Part shown: in pieces, positions 9,687-20,271 of the stretch | Position numbering within the stretch: position 1 is the stretch's first letter | How the letters are laid out: every line of letters begins with the position of its first letter | Assembly (NCBI GenBank): GCA_006176705.1 | Contig: QRFJ01004956.1 | Location: 27,339 to 91,338, forward strand | Length of the DNA: 64,000 bases | Direction: 5' to 3' | Origin: Cocos nucifera | Lineage: Eukaryota; Streptophyta; Magnoliopsida; Arecales; Arecaceae | Made by a program: the position numbers and the translations under genes | Notes under the pieces: model-generated | The model's input: only the letters and a program-made list of their open reading frames with translations | The model's database searches: none | Told to the model about the DNA's origin: nothing

Positions 9687-10553
9687 TCACACACGTGGAT
9701 TGACGAACTGACCGAGCTTCATTCATGAAAATATCAAATTATAAAAGAATATCTTAATGAACCATTAAATGATATGACATAAGGTTGAATGCATTGAATG
9801 ATGAGTCGTTGATACTTGATGAGAGGTAGAATGCATTAGATTATTTGTCGGCACGTTTAATTAGAGGTCGCCTCCCAGAAGGGGAGTAAATATTTTCTTT
9901 ACAGCAATTTTATTTTTAAATTAAAAATTTTAAATCTTTTTTATTTTTTGTTAAAATAAATCTTAAAAGCTTGATCGCTCAGATGGGAGACAGATTTGGT
10001 TGGGGCTGGACCTATGACAGGTTGGATTGGGTTATTAGTTTCACGTTGAATTGGGTCGAGCAAGTTAAGTCATATTGTATAAAAGATTTAAGTTTTGGAA
10101 AAGATTTCAATCATTCTTAGATCAATACTAGATTCTTAGGATTTTATTTAAGTGCATTTATGCCATTCTATAACTTAATAGAACAAAAGGTATAGTTAAA
10201 TGTAACATATAAGTATAATTAAGTTTCTTTCTTTATTTATTGGGTGGACTCGTGTTTAGTTAGGTGGAATATTGCATCAAGATTAGGTTTGTTGGGTTCA
10301 AGATCAAACATTATCCCATGGTTCAGATTGGATTGGATCAAATTAGGATAACAATATGTGAAACCTTGATCCATGCTCGACCTAGCTAATTATGAAGTCG
10401 AGACCCTTTAACCCATACTTACCCATGGGTTGACTCTCATGATACAATTTGACTTATTTGAACATAATTTAAGATGGAAATGAATCGGTTAGATCATGCT
10501 TGACCCTAACCCCACCTGGTTTTATATTCAGGTTATGATTTTATAACCAATCT

Positions 10554-10977
10554 TAAGGAAAATGGCATAGTCTCTCAATGGACTCCACCAGGAACACCTC
10601 AACTCAACGGGGTTTCAGAACGGAGAAATCGGACTCTATTGGATATGGTTCGATCCATGATGAGCTTCACAGACCTCCCTGATTTTCTTTGGGGACATTC
10701 ATTGTTAACTTCAATTTATCTACTGAATAGGGTTCCCTCTAAAACCGTTCCTACCACACCGTATGAGATATGGCACGGTAAGAAACCAAGTCTGAGTCAT
10801 CTCAGAATTTGGGGTTGTCCGGCTCATGTCAAAAGACAACAAGCGGACAAGTTAGAGTTTAGGTCCTTTAGAGCTCGATTCATAGGATATCCTAAAGAGT
10901 CATTAGGATACTATTTCTACATTCCAGAAGACCACAATGTGATTGTGAGTCGACATGCCATCTTTCTTGAAAAATAG
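10554..10977 (+). pseudogene. Integrase C-terminal half of element A, second copy
   Basis: This copy starts abruptly inside the integrase core (KENGIVSQWTPPGTPQLNG) and is open from 10,639 to a TAG at 10,975. It holds the catalytic glutamate in VSERRNRT and the conserved GYPKESLGYYFY and SRHAIFLEK segments. The TAG falls where Copia-2 has a sense codon, and element G has the same TAG. No LTR or other boundary explains the abrupt start. Confidence 0.88.
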
Positions 10978-12310
10978 TTTATTCAAGATAGCGGCATTGG
11001 AAAGCAGATTAAGCTTGATGAGAAAGTCTCACAAGTAGAACGAGCTAAGGACCAAGTTGGAACCAAATCAGGTTGAGCCAATAAGAACACTACCTCCTCC
11101 ACCTCGTAGATCGGAAAGAGTTTTCCCATCCCCCTGAAAGATACTTAGGTATTATTTCAGAGGAAGTAGAGGAAAATGTTCCTCATAGGTAATGGTGCTC
11201 ATGGTGATGATCCCAAAACCTACAACGAGGCGATATCAGATATCGACTCCGAGAAATGGCTTGAGGCAATGCAAGTCAGAAATTGACTCGATGCACTCAA
11301 ACCAAGTCTGGACCTTGGTAGATCCACCAGAAGGTATAGTACCTATTGGGTGTAAATGGATCTTCAAGAGAAAGATTGGTGCAGATGGGAATGTGGAGAC
11401 ATTCAAGGCTAGACTAGTGGCAAAAGGTTATAGTCAACGCGAAGGCATTGACTATCAGGATACCTTTTCCCCAGTAGGCTATGCTAAAATCCATCCGCAC
11501 ATTGCTTGCTGTTGCAGCCTATTTCGATTATGAAATATGGCAAATGGACGTGAAAATGGCATTCTTAAATGGATATCTTGAGGAAGATATCTATATGGAA
11601 CAGCCGCTAGGTTTCACATCCAGTGATACTGATCACAAGGTTTGCAAGCTGCAAAGGTCCATATATGGACTTAAGCAAGCATCTCGGAGCTGGAACACTC
11701 ATTTCAATGATGTGATCAAAAAGTTTGGTTTCATCAAAAATGAAGAGGAACCATGTGTTTTCAAAAGGGTCAGTGGGAGCGCTGTTGTCTTCCTCGTATT
11801 GTACGTGGATGACATCCTCCTTATTGGGAATGATATTCCCATGTTGACATCAGTCAAAATGTGGTTGTCCAAGGAATTCTCCATGAAAGACCTAGGTGAA
11901 GCATCCTTTATTCTAGGAATTAAGGTCTATAGGGATAGACCGAATAGGATGCTAGGACTTTCACAGAAGATGTACATAGAGGAAGTACTAAAGAGGTTTA
12001 GTATGGAAAACTCTAAGAGGGGATTAATACCCTTCAGACATGGTATTCATCTTTCCAAGAAGATGTGCCCTAGCACACCTGAGGAAATCGAACGCATGAG
12101 CAAGATCCCTTATGCTTCTGCAATAGGGAGCCTCATGTATGCCATGCTATGTACACGACCTGATATAGCCCATGCTGTGAGTGTCACAAGCAGATATCAG
12201 TCAAATCCAGGTGAAGAACACTGGACTTCTGTGAAATGTATCCTTAAGTACTTGAGAAGAACTAAGGATATGATGTTGGTCTTTGGTAATGGAGAACTCC
12301 AAGTTCCAGG
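10978..12310 (+). pseudogene. Linker and reverse transcriptase of element A, second copy
   Basis: The RT opens with NQVWTLVDPPEGIVPIGCKW, continues through KARLVAKGYSQREG, then shifts frame at the FSPV segment (one extra G) into a 287-codon frame with DVKMAFLNG, SIYGLKQASRSWN and an intact YVDD box at 11,802-11,813, followed by the thumb and connection segments to LVFGNGELQV. Only single-base changes separate it from an open frame. RT would copy element RNA into cDNA in the particle. It is the best preserved RT in the window together with that of G. Confidence 0.92.
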
Positions 12311-12785
12311 GATACACAGACTCGGACTTTCATGTCCGATATAGATGATCGAAAGTCGACATCTGGAAGTCTGTTTGTGTGCAATGGTGGTGCTGTCAGC
12401 TGGAAGAGTTCCAAGCAAACTGTGATAGCAGATTCCACCATGGAAGCAGAATATATCGCTGCATCAGAGGCTGCAAAGGAAGCATTCTGGTACAAGAAGT
12501 TTGCTGCAGAAATTGGAGTAATGCCATCAGATGCCATTCCTCTTTACTGCGACAACAATGGCGCCATAGCCCTTGCTAAGGAGCCGAGGTCTCACCAGAA
12601 AATCCAAGCACATTGAGCGGCGATACCACCTCATCCGCGATTACCTCGAGAAGGGTTACGTCGAGGTCAAGAGAGTCAACTCCGCAGATAATGTGGCAGA
12701 CCCACTTACAAAGCCGTTGGGCCAGCAGAAGATCGAAGCCCACCTTGAGAAGATGGGACTTAGACTTGTAGCCAATTGGCTTTAG
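12310..12785 (+). pseudogene. RNase H of element A, second copy
   Basis: Domain order and residues are clear: DSDFMSD, then DSTMEAEYIAASEAAKEA, LYCDNNGAIALAKEP, HIERRYHLIRD and NVADPLTKPL, ending NWL and TAG at 12,783. Three single-base insertions in short runs split it (CCC near 12,305, TTT near 12,330, AAAA near 12,600). RNase H would degrade the RNA strand and leave the polypurine primer that follows. Confidence 0.92.
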
Positions 12786-12788
12786 GAC

Positions 12789-12798
12789 AAGTGGGAGA
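12789..12798 (+). other. Polypurine tract of element A
   Basis: AAGTGGGAGA lies two bases before the LTR start at 12,800, four bases after the RNase H stop codon. This is the standard copia plus-strand primer. Confidence 0.88.
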
Positions 12799-14124
12799 TT
12801 GTTAGATATATGTGCCCTAGAAGCCAGAATTGGCTGACACTTGTAATACACTTCTAGGGGCAAAATTATAATTTTGACTATAATCAATAAAATGGGTTAT
12901 TTTCTATCACATATGTGTATTTAGTGTCTGTGATACATCCTTTGAGTTAATGGTAATGATAATTCATATTTTCAAGAGTTGAAAATTTAAGACATGAATA
13001 ATCATTATTAACTCATAAAATGCTCCCGACCATAGGATCATCACGAGGATGGTGATTGATCCGGAAGGTTGGTGTACGAATCGCTTCTCTTTAGTAGATG
13101 AGTCTTGAGTCTACGGTGTGGAGACACCGTAGCGAAAGTACAGGTACTCGTTAGAGAACGAGGGCACTGAGCGTGACCACCTCGAGTAGTCATTAGGGAA
13201 GTCTACCTTCTCGTCAATGACTGACTCGATGCTGCAGTAGTGTGTCTGGTTCTTTGACCTGAGATGCATCGGCAGTTCACCTTGAGGGTGTTATAGTTTG
13301 ACTACACCATTACTCGGTCTCCTAGCCATATGGAACCCTGAGGTGTATGTTGGCTATAGCATGTTCATTGTAGGAACTGGATTGCATCAAGATGGAATCT
13401 ATCTACCTCGGTGGTAGAGGAGCAGCCCTATGATGATCATGAGAATCAAGTCCAGAAATCCATGGCCATGGTAGAGTGAAATAATAGAAAGAGTTTCTAT
13501 TTAGATTTTCACATTGGACTCGAATCGAATGATTACATCATATGACAGAGACTAGGGTTTGACGAGTTCACCTTAACCCTAATCTGATCGGGGCTCAAGA
13601 TAGAAGAACTTAATCACACAGGTAGCTGCACCAAGAGGTTCGCATTCAGCTCTGATGGGTTGCCACCATATACTGCTAGGTGTCACTGGTGGATTTTGGG
13701 AGCAATTAGAATGATTTAGATGATCGATCATTCTAGCTGTTCGAATCAGAAGAGTTCTGATCCATCGAAAGGAGTTTCGATGATGTCGATGATAGAGATC
13801 ATGACATATCCCATTACCATACAGAACTGAACCTAACTGGGTCACACAAACAAGGGTTTGAATCTGGTGATCATCAATTGAACTGATCTAGTTCAATTGA
13901 TCTGAATGAGATTCAATTAGGTTCAAGGAAATCGTGCTAGCACTCGATTGAACCTAACGTTCTTCTTTTACTATCATAAATAAGTTGTCCTGACTGAGCC
14001 AAAGGAGTTTGTGCTCAATCAGAGGCCTTCATATGGTCTGACTGGAGGTTGTCCAAGTCAGAATAGGTTGTCTTATTTGTAAGACATTACCTGCCATTTT
14101 TGGTCACCTGCCATTTCTTGTTCT

Positions 14125-14190
14125 TTGACTTTGGTCAAAAGTCTACCTTTGACTGGTCAAACATTGACCATTGACCCTTTGACTTTTGAC
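14125..14190 (+). promoter_or_regulatory. W-box cluster in 3' LTR of element A
   Basis: Same eight cores as at 913-978. The only difference is at 14,162, where the 5' LTR has a G outside the core. Confidence 0.55.
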
Positions 14191-14496
14191 CACATGTCAT
14201 GCACCTATTGGAGAGCTGGTGGGGGCCTGTCCCCCTGCCAGAACCTGGCAAGGAGAAGGGCGCACGCCAAGGGTGGCGTGAGCCCAAGTAGGAGGCGCCT
14301 AGGAGTCCTTGTTGGACAAGGACTCCACCTCCCTTTTGGATTCCAATCAGAGTTCTACTAAGAATCCAGTTTGACTGGTCTTAGGCGCCCTCTAAGGAGG
14401 AATCCAGGGGTCTCTATCCAACCAATCAGATTTAGATCTGATTTCACAAAGGGTTGTGATTGGTTGAGAGGAAGAGGAGTTGGATCACAAGAGGTC

Positions 14497-14504
14497 TATA
14501 AATA
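14497..14504 (+). promoter_or_regulatory. TATA box of the element A 3' LTR
   Basis: TATAAATA, identical in position to that of the 5' LTR. In a 3' LTR it could drive read-out into downstream DNA, here element B. Confidence 0.55.
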
Positions 14505-15073
14505 AGACCCTGCGCCCAACCCTAATTCTAAGTGAATGCAATTAGACATGCCCCAAGGCTGCCTCTCCCCTCCTTCTCCATGCCATAATCTCTTCTCCCC
14601 TTGCTCTCCACGTCCAAAAAGAGTTTTGGACTTAGGTTGGTGCGATTCAGATCAAGGAAAGGCGATCAAAAGCAAGAAGGCTGCGCTGCTGCAAAAGGAC
14701 GACTGCAGATCTTCAAAAGAGTTTTGAAGATCCTCCAGATCAGATCCAGATCTAATTTTTGGAGGTGTGATAGAGAAGAAGAGGATCTCCAGATCCAACC
14801 CAAGTGGATACCGGTAGAGGCCAGGCGCTTGCGTGGCTAGATCCAGAACCTTCCGCTGCAATCAGGATCATCTACAGGGTAATAGGATTACCCAAATCAG
14901 GTAAATTAAATTTGATTTAATTTATCTTATTTTATTTTATTTATTAAAATAATAAGAATCAGATCTGAAATATATCAAGATCTGATTGAGATCAATAGAA
15001 AATTTTTGAAATATATCTCTTGATCTAATCAGATCTGGACGAACCCGGACCGGGAAATCAGGATTTCCCTTCA

Positions 15074-15513
15074 GGAACACCATAGCATCATGATGTGTCT
15101 GAAAGAAGAAATCAAACTCTATTAGACATGGTCCTATCCATGATGGAATTTGCCAGCTTGTCGATATCCTTCTAGGGATATGCACTCAAATCAGCTTGTT
15201 ATCTATTAAATAGGGTTCCAAGTAAGTCTGTAGATAAAACCCCATATGAGATGTGGATAGGACATAAGCTAGCACTTTTACACCTTAGGATTTGGGAGTG
15301 CCCAGCTTATGTCAAATGGTTTGTTACAAACAAACTTGGACCTAGGTCTGACAAGTGTATATTCATAGGATATCCAAAAGAGACCAAAGGATACTATTTC
15401 TATCATGCGGATGAACAAAAGATATTCGTCAGTCTTAGGGCAATCTTTTTAGAGAAAGAGTTTCTTGACGAAGGAAATGTTGTCTCTAAGGTTGAACTTG
15501 ATGAAGTTCAATA
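15074..15513 (+). pseudogene. Integrase C-terminal part of element B
   Basis: It opens with GTPQHHDVSERRNQTLLDMV in part-broken frame; the asparagine of the usual QHNG motif has become aspartate. Later an open stretch (15,251-15,513) contains LRIWECPAYVK, FIGYPKETKGYYFY and SLRAIFLEKEF, the conserved copia integrase C-terminus. The break at 15,074 is caused by the insertion of A. Confidence 0.85.
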
Positions 15514-16900
15514 GGTAGAAAGTCTGACACAGAATGTTGAACCTAAGTCGGATTTGATCAGATCAGATCCGAAGCCTAGTGAACCTGCACCATTAAGGCG
15601 ATCCAGTAGAGTATCGCACCATCCGGATAGATACTATGGATTCTTGGTCCAGGATGGTGAGCCCATCAAATTCAATGAAAATGATGAGGATTCGATCACT
15701 TATATGGTTGCGATGTAGAGACCCAACTCTGAGAAATGGCTAGAAGCCATGAGATCCAAATTGGATTCCATGTAGGTCAATGATATATGGACATTAATTG
15801 ACCCACCTAAATGGGTTAAACCCATTGGGTGTAAATGGGTCTTCAAAAGAAAGAGGGGTGCAGACAAAAATGTGGAGACCTATAAAGCCCATCTGATTGT
15901 CAAGGGGTATCATCATCATTATGGTATTGACTATGATGAGACATTCTCTACTGTGGCAATGCTCAAGTCCATTCAGATCATGCTGGCCGTTGCTGTCCAT
16001 TTAGACTATGAGATCTAACAAATGAATATGAAGATAGCTTTCCTAAATGGAGAGCTGACCAAAGAGGTGTATATGATACAACCTGAAGGATTCACATCCA
16101 TATATGAGTCCAAGGTGTGCAAGCTTCAGAGATCCATTTATAGATTTAAGCAGGCATATCGGAGTTGGAACATGCATTTTGATAAAGTGATTAAAACATA
16201 TGGCTTCATTAAGAATGGAGAAGAATCCTACATTTACAAATAGGCAAATAGTCCAGTAGTGGTATTCCTTATTTTGTACGTGGACAATATTCTCTTAATT
16301 AGGAATGACATCCCCGCACTATAAGGAATAAAAGTTTGGTTGTCATCACAGTTCTCCATGAAAGACTTGGGTGAAGCATCATACATCCTAAGGACGAAGA
16401 TCTATAGGGATAGATCTAAAAGGATGCTTGATATATCCCAATCTACGTACATAAAAACTGTGCTGAAGAGGTTCAGCATGGAGAATTCCAAAACGAGCTA
16501 TCTTCCGATAGGCTAAGAAATTTTTCTCTCTAAGCAGGATTGTTCGACAACTCCTGAAGAGAGAGAGCATAAGAGTAGAATTCTATATGCTTCAATAATA
16601 GAGTCTATTATGTATGCAATGACATGTACAAGACCGGATGTGGCATACTCACTAGGAGTAGTGAGTAGATACTAGTCTGATCCTGAAGAAAATCACTGAA
16701 AGGTGGTTAAAACCATTCTTAAGTATTTGAAAAATACTAAGGACCAATGGTTGGTTTATGATGAGTCTGATCTGAAGCTTGTGGAGTTTATAGACTCTAG
16801 CTTTCAATATGATCATGACGACAGTAAAAGTATGTCGGGGTATATCTTTACTCTAAATGGTGCAGCCATTTACTGGAATGTTCCAAGTAGCATATAGTGG
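15514..16900 (+). pseudogene. Linker and reverse transcriptase of element B, inactive
   Basis: SEKWLEAM is followed by the RT start (DIWTLIDPPKWVKPIGCKW), MKIAFLNGELTKEVYM, SIYRFKQAYRSWN and LYVDNILL. The YVDD box reads YVDN at 16,277-16,288, so the second catalytic aspartate is lost, as in element C. Several TAA/TAG codons interrupt the frame, for example at 16,018 and 16,242. Not functional. Confidence 0.87.
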
Positions 16901-17262
16901 CTGACTCTATTTGCAAGGTAGATTATATAACAGCATCAGATGCAGCAAAAAAAGCTGTGGCTGAGGAGGTTCATCATCGAGCTTAAAGTAGCACCCTCTA
17001 TTGATAATCCAGTACTGCTCTATTGTGACAACACTGGGACCATAGCTCAAGCAAAGGAACTGAAGGCACACCAATGAACAAAGCACATTCTGCACCACTT
17101 TCATTTGGTCTATGAGATCGTGGATTGTGGTGACATCAATCTTCAAAAGATCGACGGAAAGGAGAACCTAGCCAATCCCTTCACTAAAGCCTTGGCAATC
17201 AAAGAGTTCGACAACCATAAGTCGAAGATGGGTATTAGATATTGTGCCGAGTGGCTTTAGGA
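16760..17262 (+). pseudogene. RNase H of element B, decayed
   Basis: FIDSSFQYDHDDSKSMSGY gives the first part, then the VADSICKVDYITASDAAKKA region with a frame change, LLYCDNTGTIAQAKE, a stop in the histidine segment and NLANPFTKALAI before CAEWL and a TAG. The pattern follows C (23,089-23,560). Confidence 0.83.
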
Positions 17263-17263
17263 T

Positions 17264-17272
17264 AAGTGGGAG
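17264..17272 (+). other. Polypurine tract of element B
   Basis: AAGTGGGAG directly precedes the LTR start, in the same place as in A and C. Confidence 0.75.
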
Positions 17273-17273
17273 T

Positions 17274-19760
17274 TATTAAAAATTATGTCCCAAAGTCAAT
17301 CGTTAGCCTGTTGATAGTTGAGCTATTTTATAATTATAATTAATTTATTAATTAATAAAAATATTTTGGCATCTTTTTTCATCATATGTTTACATCTTAT
17401 AATAAATTCAATTATTGTGATAAAGTCGTCGGGACTATTTTATTTCGATAAAGAAAGAAATTATCGATTAGTCCTTAAATTTATTCACGATCAAATGATA
17501 AGCTGTTAATTAAGACGACAACATCTATCGAGCATAGGTCGCTATATGTCATATAGGTTAGTTGTCCTCTTAACCAAGGGGTGTGGAGACACTGGTATGG
17601 CAAACAAATGAGATATATAGGTATATCGTCATTGAACGTGACCAACTTTAGAGCATTCTACTATCGAGAATGTCTCTGATGGGATATAGGTATAAGTATC
17701 CCTTAGACCTGAGATCACCTCAGTGACTTGCAAGCAACTCACTGTGCTTTGGTACCCAACTAACTAAATTTTTAATTCAGTAATGGAAGGCTTCTGGGCA
17801 TAGTCAAGTACTTGTAAAGTTGGAGAGTGATCAAGATGGAATTGACCACTCCAAGAGTTGTAGAAGAATGTATCACTATATTTCAATATAGCAAAATCAT
17901 GGCCAGGATAATCCATCAGATGGATTTGATATTTTAAAATATAATATGGACAACTTGATCAGAGTTGACAGTTGAACTTTGAGGTGTCCTATGAGCATTG
18001 TAGTCAAGGGGATGAATTATTTGAAAACTATATCTGCATGGGTTCTAAGGATGGTGTTCTACACCTTCGACCTATCCGACCGTCGGGTATCATTACGAGA
18101 TGATCACTTTAATTGGTATAAAAATTTATTCTTATGCTACCAGCTTAGGTTCGGATCTATGAGGTCACACACATTAGAGCTTATGATCTGATTGGATGGT
18201 TGATCAATGATTAAGAATCATTCTAGGATTAAATAATCAATACGATTGGTATTTAACCTAGTGCAAGTGTTGCAGGAGGACCGATTAGCAATTAGATTGC
18301 TAATTGGCTTAATTTGATTAAGCCAATAGATTGAGATTAAGTCTAATTAAATATTTTTTAATTAGATATGGTTTGGGCTTGATTGGATCAAGTCCAATAG
18401 GTTAATTGGATAAGCCAAGTGCAAGGAAGAACTAGTCCTAGTCTAACTGGGACTCGGATTAACCCAATTTTCTAATTTGATGAGAAAATAAATGAGAATT
18501 AAATCTAATTTAATTAAATTCTTAAATGGGTTAGGATCTTATTTAATTGGATTGGTTTAATCTTGATTTTATTTGGTTAAAAGATCTTGTTTGACTAAGT
18601 AAAAATAGGAGTCCTAGTGTGACTAGGACTCCCTTTCTCCTTGCACCACCCTTGTCCCAACACCCTCCATACCTATTATTTAGGTATTTTTCATGGAAAA
18701 TCTCTTTCTTCCTAATTTTTATGCCCCCTCTCTCCCTCCAAGTCATATTTGGAAGTTAGGTGGAAGACCAAGTCAAAGGAGGAATTGGTTTTGCTTAGGA
18801 TTCTATGAGATAGAATCCTTATTGACCAAAACATCTTCCATTGAGTGCCTCCTCCTCTTTTAATTAATTCTTCTCTTATTCTACAAAAATAATCTTTCTT
18901 TTTGTGCAGTGTCCCTTGCTGGCCATGCCAAGAATTGTGGAGGATGCGCCCAAGAGTTGGGTGCCCCAACAACTTCCCATGTTTGGATATTCCTAGTCTA
19001 GAAATTTAACCTAACTTGGACTCTTCTTTTTTCCTATTTATTGGATGAATTTTATTTTAATTTTTTCATGAAATACAGAGCTTTGGGAGAGAGTTGGGGT
19101 GTGAAAAAATCAGAGGTAGAGAGTCCTTGGGCAAGGGGGTTCCATAGGCACCAAACTAGGTATCTAGGTGAGAGAAAAGAGAAGAAGAAGAGGGTCTTCT
19201 TCTTGGGATGTTTTATTTTCAATCTCTCCTCCTTTCTTTTAATCTTTTTTGAGAGAGTCTCAGATTAAAAAACTCTCATCTTTCTTCTCATATTTTGGAG
19301 AGTCTAAATTTTGAAGAAAGGAGCATCGGATCGACCGTCGAAGAAGGATTAGCATAGTACTAGCATGTTGTGCTGATTTTCTGCGTTGGATTTCAGATCA
19401 GAGATCGTAGGCTCGTATGGATGACTCCTAGAAGCCGAACACATATGCAGCTCATGACTTTATTCTCATGCCTGGATTAGTAAGTTAGAATATTTAAATT
19501 TGCTCAGGTAATAGATCTGATCTATAAACTTCATACCTACATTTGATGTAGTGTAGATCTAGGTTGATTTGATCAACATTTTTCTTTCTTATTTGATTTT
19601 AATTTTTGATTTACTATCATGCGTTAATTATGTAATAGACTTGAGATCTAAGTGTTTACATAGTTATTTAACTAAATTTTAGATTTATTTAAGTCTTTCA
19701 CTGCAAGATCTTGAAAAAGTTTCAAGATCTACCTATGAAATCCTAGATTTGGTTCCTTCA
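17274..19760 (+). repeat. 3' LTR of element B (about 2.49 kb)
   Basis: It starts near 17,274 (TATTAAAAATTATGTCCC, a decayed form of TGTTGGAAATATGTCCC seen in C) and ends CCTTCA at 19,760, as the LTR of C does. It shares long stretches with the LTRs of C and E. It holds a perfect 11-bp hairpin at 18,608-18,632. Some 60-86-codon frames inside are not conserved and are not genes. Confidence 0.8.
18608..18632. promoter_or_regulatory. Perfect 11-bp inverted repeat (GGAGTCCTAGT arm) in the Copia-2 LTR
   Basis: The arms 18,608-18,618 and 18,622-18,632 are exact reverse complements around GTG. The outer seven bases, GGAGTCC and GGACTCC, equal those of the hairpin in the unrelated Copia-1 LTR. Confidence 0.6.
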
Positions 19761-20271
19761 CTTATAACCTAATTGGGTCAAATCCAAATGAATCCAATTC
19801 TACTGGTCTTGATCTAAAAATAATCACTCAATCAAATTGAGTTAATTAGTGATCAAATCACTAATCAATCTTCTCTTGATCAGCCATTAGATCGGGTGGG
19901 AACCTCTAGTGTGTGTAACCCCATAGGTTCGAACCTAAGCTGATAGCACAGTAACCATTTTTTTGAACTAATTTAAGTGACCATCTAGCAATGGTACCCG
20001 ACATTCAAGTAGGATGAATAGTGTAATTATAACATTCAGAATCTACATGAATATGGTTACCATATAATTCATTCCTTTGACCTCTGTGCATAGGATGACA
20101 TAAGATTTAACTGTCAACCCTAAAAGAAATATCCAAATCGTGTCTCAAAGTAATTAGTCCTGTGACCCCTAATAATGACTACCCTAGCCAAGGATTTGCT
20201 AAATTGAAATACTATTGAACACAGCTCCTGAGTCCAGGTGTGGTCAATCCCATCTTGACTCATGCATCGAC
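19761..20271 (-). repeat. Element E LTR fragment, left piece (Copia-2 family)
   Basis: It aligns to the LTR of C from about 21,768 to 22,530 with gaps, in the same orientation. It is bounded by the LTR end of B on the left and by the LTR of C on the right. It continues at 37,118 after removal of C. It could belong to a whole element or be a solo LTR. Confidence 0.78.

Larger units (their letters stand above)
8738..10553. other. Unassigned AT-rich DNA between LINE tail and second pol copy
   Basis: I recognise no gene or element here. Open frames of 60-90 codons show no domain. It holds a 12-bp-arm inverted repeat (9,132-9,164), a shorter TA-rich patch (9,480-9,513), a long (TA)n array (9,590-9,683) and, from about 10,000, text rich in GGGTT/TTGGGTC that could be an old LTR. 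At about 10,554 it joins element A integrase in mid-domain without any LTR. Confidence 0.6.
1..15073 (+). mobile_element. Copia-1 element A, Ty1/copia LTR retrotransposon, young, internally rearranged or misassembled
   Basis: A partial 5' LTR, a tRNA-Met primer site, leader, gag, protease, integrase, reverse transcriptase, RNase H, polypurine tract and 3' LTR occur in the Ty1/copia order, with integrase before RT. The 5' LTR is cut by the window edge: base 1 matches base 13,213 of the 3' LTR. By eye the shared 1.86 kb of LTR differs at about 13 places, so insertion was recent. The inside is not simple. The first pol copy stops at an N gap at 7,431, followed by unrelated DNA, and pol restarts at about 10,554. 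The right edge at 15,073 abuts the integrase of element B. The 2.27 kb LTR and the gag type suggest the Tork/Angela side of copia, which is inference. Confidence 0.85.
12800..15073 (+). repeat. 3' LTR of element A (2,274 bp, complete)
   Basis: It starts TGTTAGATATATG after the polypurine tract and ends TTCA, giving TG...CA termini. It includes the W-box cluster (14,125-14,190), the hairpin and the TATA box. The bases after it, GGAAC, would be the right target-site duplicate; the left one is outside the window. Confidence 0.95.
15074..19760 (+). mobile_element. Copia-2 element B, 3' part, interrupted by element A
   Basis: It begins inside integrase where A is inserted and runs through RT, RNase H and polypurine tract into a 3' LTR. 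Sequence and motifs match element C, so they are one family. Many stops and a changed RT active site show it is old. The left part lies beyond the left edge of the window. Its LTR abuts E LTR sequence at 19,761, so B was inserted in E. Confidence 0.88.

Noticed and set aside
9431..9694. 87-codon frame of alternating isoleucine and tyrosine
   Set aside because: Translation of the (TA)n array.
17279..19760. Possible host gene with frames at 17,318, 17,979, 18,712 and 19,041
   Set aside because: The whole stretch aligns with Copia-2 LTRs and ends at a proper LTR terminus.
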